A stretch of DNA of 64,000 bases, taken from positions 623,775-687,774 of the forward strand of contig NZ_LWKZ01000001.1 of NCBI RefSeq assembly GCF_001905005.1, in the 5' to 3' direction. The notes under the pieces were generated by a model. The model was not told where the DNA came from. It saw only the letters and a program-made list of their open reading frames with translations, and did not search any database. Of the stretch, positions 32,518 to 39,637 are shown one piece after another. The translations under genes and the position numbers were made by a program. This DNA is from Streptomyces sp. CB02923 (lineage in GTDB: Bacteria; Actinomycetota; Actinomycetes; Streptomycetales; Streptomycetaceae). Positions within the stretch are counted from its first letter, which is position 1, and every line of letters starts with the position of its first letter.

Positions 32518-33168
32518 TCACGGGCGGTGGGCGGCGTGGGCGAAGGCCCGGTGCAGCTGGCGGGCGAGGTCCTCCGGTTCGGCGGGGGCCACCACGTACG
32601 ACAGGGTCAGGCGGGCCGCCGTGGCGCAGGCGGTACCCAGTTCGGGGAGGTCCTCCTTGGGCCAGTCGGCCTCCAGCGCGGCCACCGCGCAGTCGCAGAA
32701 CCGGACCACCAGATCGGTCGGCCCCGGCGGGGGCCCGTCGGCGCGCGCCCCCGGCTGGGTGCTCACGCCCCCGGGATACACCGCGCGCTGGCCCGGCACT
32801 CCGCCCGCCGGTGTCGGCAGACGCTCGCTCCAGCAGCCCGTCAGCGCCGCCCGCACCAGCGGATTGGTCCGCGCCGCCCGTACGGTCCACGCGGCCGCCG
32901 CCACGACCCGGGACTCCACGTCGCCGCCCGGCGCGCCGGGGCCCGGCCCCGGCTCCGCCAGGGCCCGGGTCACCCCGGCGATATAGCCCTCCGTCTCCCG
33001 CCGCACCAAGGCCCTGGCCAGGCCCTCCTTGCTGCCGAACTCGTTGTAGAGGGTCTGCCGGGACACCCCGGCCTCGGCCGCGACATCGACCATCCGGACA
33101 CCCGCCCACGGCCTGGCCGCGAGCGCCGCGTAGGCGGCGTCCAGCAGGGATTCACGCGCTGTAGGCAT
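32518..33168 (-). CDS. TetR-family transcriptional regulator
   Basis: 216-residue repressor with the N-terminal helix-turn-helix (VRMVDVAAEAGVSRQTLYNEFGSKEGLARALV, residues about 24-55). The C-terminal ligand domain is Pro/Gly-rich in the middle and not assignable to a ligand. It is convergent with the SMR transporter gene (53 bases apart) and divergent from hisN, so either the transporter or another gene could be its target. A TTGACA at about 33236-33241 on the minus strand is a possible -35. Confidence 0.87.
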   Translation of the reverse strand: MPTARESLLDAAYAALAARPWAGVRMVDVAAEAGVSRQTLYNEFGSKEGLARALVRRETEGYIAGVTRALAEPGPGPGAPGGDVESRVVAAAAWTVRAARTNPLVRAALTGCWSERLPTPAGGVPGQRAVYPGGVSTQPGARADGPPPGPTDLVVRFCDCAVAALEADWPKEDLPELGTACATAARLTLSYVVAPAEPEDLARQLHRAFAHAAHRP

Positions 33169-33309
33169 CGTCGCCTCCCAGGCCGCCGGCCCAGATGGCC
33201 GGTGTGCCGCACAGAATTGACTCGCCGCCAGGGGCTGTCAAGGGTCCGTACGCGCCGGGGAATCGCGGGCATGTGGCTCGTGCCGTATACCAATCGATAC
33301 TGTTCGCAC

Positions 33310-34113
33310 ATGCCCGACTATCACGATGACCTCCGCCTCGGCCACGTCCTGGCGGACGCCGCCGACGCCGCGACCATGGAGCGGTTCAAGGCACTCGACC
33401 TCAAGGTCGAGACCAAACCGGACATGACTCCGGTGAGCGAGGCCGACAAGGCGGCCGAGGAACTGATCCGTGGTCATCTGCAGCGCGCCCGTCCGCGCGA
33501 CGCCGTCCTGGGCGAGGAGTTCGGCAACGAGGGCTCGGGCCCGCGCCGCTGGATCATCGATCCCATCGACGGCACGAAGAACTACGTACGCGGGGTTCCG
33601 GTCTGGGCCACGCTCATCGCCCTGATGGAACGCGGCGCGGGCGGCGACCGCCCGGTGGTCGGCGTCGTGTCCGCGCCCGCGCTCAACCGCCGCTGGTGGG
33701 CGGCGGAGGGCCTCGGCGCGTACACGGGCCGCAGCCTGACGTCCGCCAGCCGCCTCCAGGCCTCGCAGGTGGGCCGCATCCAGGACGCGTCCTTCGCGTA
33801 CTCCTCCCTCACCGGCTGGGAGGAGCAGGGCCGCCTCCCCGGGTTCCTCGAACTGTCCCGGGACTGCTGGCGCACCCGCGGCTACGGCGACTTCTGGCCG
33901 TACATGATGGTCGCCGAGGGCTCGGTGGACATCTGCGCGGAGCCGGAGCTGTCGCTGTGGGACATGGCGGCCTGCGCCGTCGTCGTGCAGGAGTCGGGCG
34001 GCCGGTTCACCGGACTGGACGGCGTACCGGGTCCGAACAGCGGAAACGCCGCGGCCTCCAACGGTCTGCTGCACGAGGAACTGCTCAACTACGTCGGTGA
34101 CGGGCGCCGCTGA
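33310..34113 (+). CDS. hisN: Histidinol-phosphatase, inositol-monophosphatase type
   Basis: 267-residue metal-dependent phosphatase that carries out the last dephosphorylation of histidine biosynthesis in actinobacteria. The IMPase motifs are present: the metal-binding IDPIDGTKNYVRG and the C-terminal WDMAACAVVVQESGG, plus an early GEEFGNEG. The protein closely follows S. coelicolor HisN (MPDYxDDLRLxHVLADAADAATM). No good ribosome site precedes ATG 33310, so the mRNA may have a very short leader. Upstream lies the divergent TetR gene. Confidence 0.94.
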   Translation: MPDYHDDLRLGHVLADAADAATMERFKALDLKVETKPDMTPVSEADKAAEELIRGHLQRARPRDAVLGEEFGNEGSGPRRWIIDPIDGTKNYVRGVPVWATLIALMERGAGGDRPVVGVVSAPALNRRWWAAEGLGAYTGRSLTSASRLQASQVGRIQDASFAYSSLTGWEEQGRLPGFLELSRDCWRTRGYGDFWPYMMVAEGSVDICAEPELSLWDMAACAVVVQESGGRFTGLDGVPGPNSGNAAASNGLLHEELLNYVGDGRR

Positions 34114-34239
34114 GCGCCCACTCGCCTCGAACTCGTATACGAAGCGACCCTCGGGGGCGTGCGAACGGCAACCTTCCGTTCCGCGCCCCTTGTTGCGCCC
34201 ACGGACCCATGTGAACATGAGAACACCCAGGCTTGTGAA

Positions 34240-34259
34240 CTTGTGAATCGATTCGCAAG
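34240..34259. promoter_or_regulatory. CRP-like palindrome upstream of the CBS-domain gene
   Basis: CTTGTGAATCGATTCGCAAG is a 20-base palindrome with a single mismatched pair, 36 bases before the CBS gene. Its core TGTGA-N6-TCGCA matches nine of ten CRP-family consensus positions. A second TTGTGAA half-site precedes it. Confidence 0.5.
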
Positions 34260-34295
34260 GTGCACCCGCAAGCGCCAAGGAGGTGGCTCCATTCC

Positions 34296-34712
34296 ATGCC
34301 CATGTACGTGCGCAACGCCATGAGCACGGTGGTCCTCACCATCGGGCCCGCCCACACGCTGCGTCAGGCAGCCCACCTGATGGCGGCGCGCCGCGTCGGC
34401 GCGGCCGTCGTCCTCGACACCGACACCAGCGGGCTCGGCATCCTCACCGAGCGCGACATCCTCAACTCCCTCGGCGCGGGAGAGGACCCGGACCGGGAGA
34501 CCGCGCAGGCCCACACGACCTCGGACGTGGTCTTCGCCGCGCCCGGCTGGACGCTCGACGAGGCCGCCAACGCCATGGTGCACGGCGGCTTCCGGCACCT
34601 CATCGTGCTCGACGACCGGGAGCCGGTGGGGATCGTGTCGGTCCGCGACATCATTCGGTGCCGGGCCGCGGTCCCGGAACGGCGCGAGCCGGTCGGCGCC
34701 GTACCGGCGTGA
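34296..34712 (+). CDS. CBS-domain-pair protein
   Basis: 138-residue protein made of two CBS domains (about residues 8-60 and 75-125), each with the typical pattern such as LMAARRVGAAVVLDTD..GILTERDIL and HLIVLDDREPVGIVSVRDII. CBS pairs bind adenosine nucleotides and sense energy state. ATG 34296 is ten bases after AAGGAGGT. It is a single-gene unit, ended by a strong hairpin shared with catA, and an operator-like palindrome lies in front. Similar Streptomyces proteins have no settled role. Confidence 0.87.
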   Translation: MPMYVRNAMSTVVLTIGPAHTLRQAAHLMAARRVGAAVVLDTDTSGLGILTERDILNSLGAGEDPDRETAQAHTTSDVVFAAPGWTLDEAANAMVHGGFRHLIVLDDREPVGIVSVRDIIRCRAAVPERREPVGAVPA

Positions 34713-34782
34713 CGGCACACGCACGGGAGTGACGGCACCCCGGGCGCGGGGGTGCGGCCGTGTGGCCATGCGGTCGTGTGGT

Positions 34783-34838
34783 CGTGTGGCCGTGTCCGTG
34801 TGGCCGTGTCCGTGTGGCCGTGTCCGTGTGGCCGTGTG
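34783..34838. repeat. 14-bp tandem repeat
   Basis: Three perfect copies of CGTGTGGCCGTGTC (34783, 34797, 34811) and a fourth partial one, within looser GTG/GGCC-rich repeats from about 34764. It is non-coding, between convergent genes. Confidence 0.85.
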
Positions 34839-34889
34839 GCCGCCGAGCGCGGCGGCCCGGGGCGGCCGTACGGCGCCCTGCGCGCACGC

Positions 34890-34924
34890 GAAGAGGCCGG
34901 AGCCCACTGGCGTCCGGCCTCTTC
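34890..34924. terminator. Bidirectional terminator between the CBS gene and catA
   Basis: GAAGAGGCCGGA (34890-34901) pairs over 12 bp with TCCGGCCTCTTC (34913-34924). It lies between two convergent genes and has T-rich flanks on the catA side. Confidence 0.85.
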
Positions 34925-34945
34925 GGTGTTACGGCAAGGGAGGGG

Positions 34946-36409
34946 TCAGCCGCGCAGGGCCTGGACCGCGGCCTCCAGCCGCTTGCCGTAGTCGGGGTCC
35001 GCCTTGCGGAAGTTCTCGATCGCGCGCTCGGCGATGTCGTCGCGCGAGACCTTCGAGATGAAGCCGGCCAGGTTGCCGACCAGGCGCTCCTTCTCCTCTT
35101 CCGTCATCAGGCGGTACAGGTTGCCGGCCTGCACGAAGTCGTTGTCCTCGGCGTGCGAGGGCGCCTCGGACTCACCGGTCGTGCCGCTCACCGCGATCGG
35201 CTGCCACATCGGCCGGCCGGTCTCCACCGGGCCGCCGAAGCTGTTCGGCTCGTAGTTCTTCGCGCCGCCGTGCCGGCCGTCGTAGAGCGCGCCGTCGCGG
35301 CCGTGCGAGCGGGCCTCGGTGGCGTGCGGACGGTTGACCGGCAGGTGGTCGGCGTTGATGCCGACGCGGTAGCGGTGGGCGTCGCCGTACGCGAACAGGC
35401 GGCCCTGGAGCATCTTGTCGGGCGAGGGGCCGATGCCCGGCACGAAGTGGTGCGGGGAGAAGATCGACTGCTCGACCTCGGCGAAGACGTTCTCCGGGTT
35501 GCGGTTGAGCTCCAGCTTGCCGATCTCGATCGGCGGGTAGTCCGCGTGCGGCCAGACCTTGGTCAGGTCGAACGGGTTGAAGCGGTACGTCGCCGCGTCG
35601 GCCGCCGGCATGATCTGCACCTGGACGGTCCAGCTCGGGAAGTCGCCGCGCTCGATGGACTCGCGCAGGTCGCGCTGGTGGCTGTCCGGGTCCTCACCGG
35701 CGAGCTTGTCGGCCTCGGGCTGGGTCAGGCTCTTGACGCCCTGGTCGGTCTTGAAGTGGTACTTGACCCAGAAGACCTCGCCGGCCTCGTTGTTCCACTG
35801 GTAGGTGTGCGAGCCGAAGCCGTCCATGTGGCGGTAGGACGCCGGGATGCCGCGGTCGCCGAACAGCCAGGTCACCTGGTGGGTGGACTCGGGCGACAGG
35901 CCCCAGAAGTCCCAGACGTTGTCCGCTTCCTGGGAGCCCGTGTACGGGTCGCGCTTCTGGGTGTGGATGAAGTCGGGGAACTTGATGGCGTCCTTGATGA
36001 AGAACACCGGGGTGTTGTTGCCGACGAGGTCGTAGTTGCCCTCTTCGGTGTAGAACTTCAGCGCGAATCCGCGCGGGTCGCGCACCGCGTCGGCGGAACC
36101 GAGGTTGCCGGCGACCGTGGAGAACCGCAGGAACGTCTCGGTCTGCTTGCCGACCTCGGAGAGGAAGCCGGCGCGGGTGTACCGCGAGACGTCCGCGGTC
36201 AGCGTGAACGTGCCGTAGGCACCGGCGCCGCGGGCGTGCACCACACGCTCCGGGATGCGCTCGCGGTTGAAGTGCGCGAGCTTCTCCATCAGGAGCTGGT
36301 CCTGGACGAGTCCGGGGCCGCCGATGCCGGCCGTCTCGCTGTTCTGGTTGTCCGCGACCGGAGCCCCGGCCTCCGTGGTCAGCGGTCCGGTGCTGCTCTG
36401 TACCGACAC
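34946..36409 (-). CDS. catA: Heme catalase (clade 3, KatA/CatA)
   Basis: 487-residue monofunctional heme catalase that splits hydrogen peroxide. Key parts: distal histidine in [15 protein letters not shown], distal asparagine in [14 protein letters not shown] and the proximal tyrosine in [17 protein letters not shown] 36409 is five bases after AGGAGG; residues further upstream in the frame are not part of the protein. It is divergent from the Fur-type repressor gene. The promoter has a palindrome between -35 and -10, so peroxide-responsive repression is expected, as for S. coelicolor catA. Confidence 0.95.
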   Translation of the reverse strand: MSVQSSTGPLTTEAGAPVADNQNSETAGIGGPGLVQDQLLMEKLAHFNRERIPERVVHARGAGAYGTFTLTADVSRYTRAGFLSEVGKQTETFLRFSTVAGNLGSADAVRDPRGFALKFYTEEGNYDLVGNNTPVFFIKDAIKFPDFIHTQKRDPYTGSQEADNVWDFWGLSPESTHQVTWLFGDRGIPASYRHMDGFGSHTYQWNNEAGEVFWVKYHFKTDQGVKSLTQPEADKLAGEDPDSHQRDLRESIERGDFPSWTVQVQIMPAADAATYRFNPFDLTKVWPHADYPPIEIGKLELNRNPENVFAEVEQSIFSPHHFVPGIGPSPDKMLQGRLFAYGDAHRYRVGINADHLPVNRPHATEARSHGRDGALYDGRHGGAKNYEPNSFGGPVETGRPMWQPIAVSGTTGESEAPSHAEDNDFVQAGNLYRLMTEEEKERLVGNLAGFISKVSRDDIAERAIENFRKADPDYGKRLEAAVQALRG

Positions 36410-36456
36410 GTGCGCCTCCTGAGTCGTGAACCTGCCCTTGGCTTGCGCCGCAACCG

Positions 36457-36484
36457 ATCCTACATTGGACAATGTCTAAGTCAA
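36457..36484 (-). promoter_or_regulatory. catA promoter with CatR-type operator
   Basis: On the minus strand a -35 TTGACT (36484-36479) and -10 TAGGAT (36462-36457) are 16 bases apart. The perfect palindrome ACATTGGACAATGT (36462-36475) lies across the spacer, well placed for a Fur-type repressor to block RNA polymerase. Confidence 0.75.
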
Positions 36485-36566
36485 GAAGAACTGGAAACTC
36501 GTACCGAATCCGGTGATGGACGAGCCACTGCTACCCTGGCCCTTATCTGACTGATAGGTGATTGGC

Positions 36567-36986
36567 ATGAGTGACCTGCTGGAACGACTCCGGGGACGCG
36601 GCTGGCGGCTGACCGCCCAGCGACGCGTCGTCGCCGAGGTCCTCAACGGGGACCACGTCCACTACACCGCCGACGAAGTGCACGCGCGGGCGATCGAGCG
36701 CCTGCCGGAGATCTCGCGCGCGACCGTGTACAACACGCTCGGCGAGCTGGTCTCGCTCGGCGAGGTGCTGGAGGTCAGCACGGACGGCCGCGCCAAGCGG
36801 TACGACCCCAACGCCCACCACGACCACCAGCACCTGGTGTGCTCGCGGTGCGGGACGATAAGGGACGTGCACGTGGACGGCGACCCGCTGGACGCGCTGC
36901 CGGTGCCGGAGCGCTTCGGCTTCCAGGTCTCCGAGGTGTCGGTGACCTACCGGGGTATCTGCCCGAACTGCCACTCGCACAGCTGA
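36567..36986 (+). CDS. catR: Fur-family peroxide-sensing repressor CatR
   Basis: 139-residue Fur/PerR-type regulator. The winged helix lies in residues about 10-80 (LTAQRRVVAEVL, ISRATVYNTLGELVSLGEV), followed by the metal-binding His-rich segment HHDHQHLVCSRCG and the second pair CPNC near the end (CxxC..CxxC structural zinc). It is close to S. coelicolor CatR, which represses catA and itself until oxidised by peroxide. ATG 36567 follows AGGTGA; a GTG at 36558 is a less likely start. Confidence 0.94.
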   Translation: MSDLLERLRGRGWRLTAQRRVVAEVLNGDHVHYTADEVHARAIERLPEISRATVYNTLGELVSLGEVLEVSTDGRAKRYDPNAHHDHQHLVCSRCGTIRDVHVDGDPLDALPVPERFGFQVSEVSVTYRGICPNCHSHS

Positions 36987-37090
36987 TCGCCGACTCCGGC
37001 CGCACGGAGGAGTGAGCCCGCCCCGACCGGCGCGGGCTCTTCGGCGTGCGCGCACCTTTTCTCGCGCGTACCCATCGCCGACCCAAACGA

Positions 37091-37125
37091 CGAAGGTCCG
37101 GATCCCTTAAGGATCCGGACCTTCG
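37091..37125 (-). terminator. Terminator after the first initiator tRNA
   Basis: A perfect 15-bp stem with outer arms CGAAGGTCCGGATCC (37091-37105) and GGATCCGGACCTTCG (37111-37125) and a 5-base loop directly follows the tRNA on the minus strand. Confidence 0.9.
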
Positions 37126-37132
37126 TCTTCAG

Positions 37133-37206
37133 TAGCGGGGACAGGATTTGAACCTGCGACCTCTGGGTTATGAGCCCAGCGAGCTACCGAGCTGCTCCAC
37201 CCCGCG
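37133..37206 (-). tRNA. Initiator tRNA-fMet (anticodon CAT), copy 1
   Basis: 74-nt tRNA, CCA not encoded. The anticodon loop CTCATAA is flanked by three G-C pairs (GGG/CCC), and position 1 (C) is mispaired with position 72 (T); both are initiator marks. D-arm GGAGCAGCTCGGTAGCTC and T-arm GGTTCAAATCC are normal. A -10-like TACAGT and -35-like TTGCGC, 18 bases apart, lie upstream. An identical gene lies 2.36 kb away. Confidence 0.95.
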
Positions 37207-37427
37207 CCGTTGTGTGTCTACTGTAACCGCACCGCGACGACCAGCGCAAATCACTGTCCGTCGCCCCGGGGCCAGCGGCATGCGCGGGGCCGGCCAGAGG
37301 TCGGCGGCGCGCGCGGGACCGGCCGCGAGGGCACGCCGTACGGGGCCGGACGGGAGGTCGCGCCGTACCGGCCGGCGGGAGGGGGAGCGCCGTACAGGGC
37401 CCCCCGCGTCGCCCCGTACGGCGTGCC

Positions 37428-39290
37428 CTAAGCGGTCAGCTCCTCCTGGAGCGCCTCGCGCAGCCGCGCCGCGCGCTCCGCCACCTCGGGCGGCCCCAGT
37501 TCCACCGCCCGGCGGCACCACTGGTGGCCCTCGGCGAGGGCGCCGCGCCGGGCGGCGAGCAGGGCCAGGCGCAGGGCGGCGCGCCCGTGCCCGTCCTCGG
37601 CCGCGCGCGTCCACCACAGCGCGGCCTCGGGCAGGCTGCCTTCGCGGGCCAGGAGCAGGCCGAGGTTGAAGGCGCCGTTGCGGCTGCCCGCCTCGGCCGC
37701 GGCGCGGTACCAGCGCGCGGCCTCGACCACATCGCCCCGCGCCGCCGCGAACATGCCAACCCGGACCTGGGCGCGCCGGTGCCCCTGCTGGGCGGCGTGC
37801 TCGTACCAGCGGGTGCACTCGTCGCCCTGGCGCCCCCCGGCCGCGCCGCCGTCGCGGCGGTCCAGCAGGTCGGCGAGGCGGAACGCCGCCTCGGCGCTGC
37901 CACCCTCCGCCGCGCAGCGCAGGTTCCGTTCGGCGGCCGACGTGTGGCCGTCGCGCAGTTGGACGATGGCGACCTGGAGTGCGGCTTCGGTGTGCCCTGC
38001 CGCCGCGGCACGCTCGTACCACTCGTGCGCCATCCGTTCCGCGCCACGCTCGGCGTACAGGATGCCGAGGTTGAAGGCGGCGTCCACGCTGCCCGCCTCG
38101 GCGGCCTTGGAGAACCACGGCTCGGCGCCGGCCGAGTCGCCGCGCTGGAGCAGCATGATGGCGAGCGCGTTGGCGGCCTCGCGGTGCCCGGCGTAGGCGG
38201 CGCGGCGATACCACTGCTCGCCGCGGCCCTCCCGGCCCTGCTCGGCGCAGAGCAGGCCGATGTTGTACGCGCCGTTCACGTCGCCCGCGTCCAGCGCGGC
38301 GCGGTACCAGCGCTCGGCGGTCTGGGTCTCGCCGCGGTCGGCGTGCAGCGCGCCGAGCGCGTTGGCGGCGTTGCCGTCGCCGTCCTGGGCGGCGCGGCGC
38401 CACCACTCGGCGGCGCTCTCCTCGTCGCCCGCGTCGCGCAGCAGGAAGCCGAGGGCGCAGGCGGCCCGCGCTTCGCCGCCCTTGGCGGCGCTCAGGTACC
38501 AGCGTCCGGCCTCCTGGCTTTCGCCGCGCTCCTCCAGGAGCGTGCCCAGGTGCAGGGCGGCGCGGCGGTGCCCGCGGGCGGCGGCCTGGCGGTACCACTG
38601 TTCGGCCTCGGCGTCCGGGGCACCGCCGCCGCCCAGGGCGTTGGCACGGTCGTCCAGCAGGCGGGCGAGGCGGTACGCGGCTTCGCGGTGCCCGCGCTCG
38701 GCGGCGGTACGGAACCAGCGCTCGGCGCCCACGTCGCCGCGGTGCTCCAGGAGGTCGGCGAGGGCGTAGGCGCCCAGGCAGTGGCCCGACTCGGCGGACT
38801 GGCGCAGCCAGTACTCGGCGGCGGGCTCGTCGCCGCGCTCGCGGTAGTAGCGGCCGAGCGCGTGGGCGGCCGCGGCGGATCCGGCGACGGCGGCGACACG
38901 CCACCAGCCCGCCGCCTCGTCCGCGTAGCCGCGCTGGTGCAGGAGGACGCCCAGGTTGTTGGCGGCCGCGCGGTCGCCCGCCGCGGTGGCGGAGCGCAGG
39001 TACGGTTCGGCGCCGTCCAGGTCGCCGCGGCGCAGCAGCAGTGCGCCCAGCACGCTCATGGCTCCGGTGTCGCCGGCTTCGGCGGCCCGGCGGTGGCCCG
39101 CTTCGGTGACGGCCTCGGACGCCTCGGCGGCGGCGTCGGCCTCGATCACGTCCAGCGGCATGTCGGCATCACGCTGGTCCGGAAGCACGGTGTCCCGTCC
39201 GTCCGGAGTCCTGGATTCGCGCCCGTTGTCGGGCGCACGCACAAACCTGCCTGTCTCCAACAACCTTGCCTTGTCCCCCATGAGGGCCAT
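37428..39290 (-). CDS. Sel1/TPR-like repeat protein
   Basis: 620-residue protein made of about 14 tandem repeats of roughly 36 residues with the pattern A..WYR.AA..G...AA..LG.LL...G, typical of Sel1/TPR solenoids. The N-terminal 70 residues are acidic and unstructured. No signal peptide or membrane segment is seen, so it is a cytoplasmic protein-interaction scaffold of unknown partners. ATG 39290 has GGGTGG eight bases upstream; ATG 39281 (MGDKARLLETGRF) is an alternative. It is flanked by two identical initiator tRNA genes. Confidence 0.87.
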   Translation of the reverse strand: MALMGDKARLLETGRFVRAPDNGRESRTPDGRDTVLPDQRDADMPLDVIEADAAAEASEAVTEAGHRRAAEAGDTGAMSVLGALLLRRGDLDGAEPYLRSATAAGDRAAANNLGVLLHQRGYADEAAGWWRVAAVAGSAAAAHALGRYYRERGDEPAAEYWLRQSAESGHCLGAYALADLLEHRGDVGAERWFRTAAERGHREAAYRLARLLDDRANALGGGGAPDAEAEQWYRQAAARGHRRAALHLGTLLEERGESQEAGRWYLSAAKGGEARAACALGFLLRDAGDEESAAEWWRRAAQDGDGNAANALGALHADRGETQTAERWYRAALDAGDVNGAYNIGLLCAEQGREGRGEQWYRRAAYAGHREAANALAIMLLQRGDSAGAEPWFSKAAEAGSVDAAFNLGILYAERGAERMAHEWYERAAAAGHTEAALQVAIVQLRDGHTSAAERNLRCAAEGGSAEAAFRLADLLDRRDGGAAGGRQGDECTRWYEHAAQQGHRRAQVRVGMFAAARGDVVEAARWYRAAAEAGSRNGAFNLGLLLAREGSLPEAALWWTRAAEDGHGRAALRLALLAARRGALAEGHQWCRRAVELGPPEVAERAARLREALQEELTA

Positions 39291-39454
39291 CGTCGCACCA
39301 CCCGCAACCCGCGTACACCTGGTATACCGCAGCCAGTGAGGTCACTACAGCGTTTTGTCGACTTCCCGATACAGAGACATGCCAAACTCCGTTCTCCCCA
39401 CTCCCGTTCACATCTGGAAAAGACACACGCACCCGGGCGTGTCGCGCCACGCAT

Positions 39455-39491
39455 GAAGAAGGCCCGGATCCCAAGGATCCGGGCCTTCTTC
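39455..39491 (-). terminator. Terminator after the second initiator tRNA
   Basis: A perfect 17-bp stem, GAAGAAGGCCCGGATCC (39455-39471) and GGATCCGGGCCTTCTTC (39475-39491), with a 3-base loop. It shares the GGATCC core with the terminator of the first copy. Confidence 0.9.
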
Positions 39492-39496
39492 TTCAG

Positions 39497-39570
39497 TAGC
39501 GGGGACAGGATTTGAACCTGCGACCTCTGGGTTATGAGCCCAGCGAGCTACCGAGCTGCTCCACCCCGCG
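39497..39570 (-). tRNA. Initiator tRNA-fMet (anticodon CAT), copy 2
   Basis: Identical in sequence to the gene at 37133-37206, with the same initiator marks (C1 unpaired with T72, three G-C pairs next to the anticodon loop). The identity extends a few bases beyond each end, making a 90-bp direct repeat. Confidence 0.95.
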
Positions 39571-39637
39571 CCGTTGTGTAACCAAGGTACCACGGCACAG
39601 AGGTGGTGCCCGACCCACGAGGGGCCGGGCCGCGGTG

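Noticed and set aside
33275..33309. GTAT-N8-ATAC inverted repeat before hisN as a TetR operator
   Set aside because: The arms are only four bases each and the flanks do not match, so it is too weak to claim as an operator.
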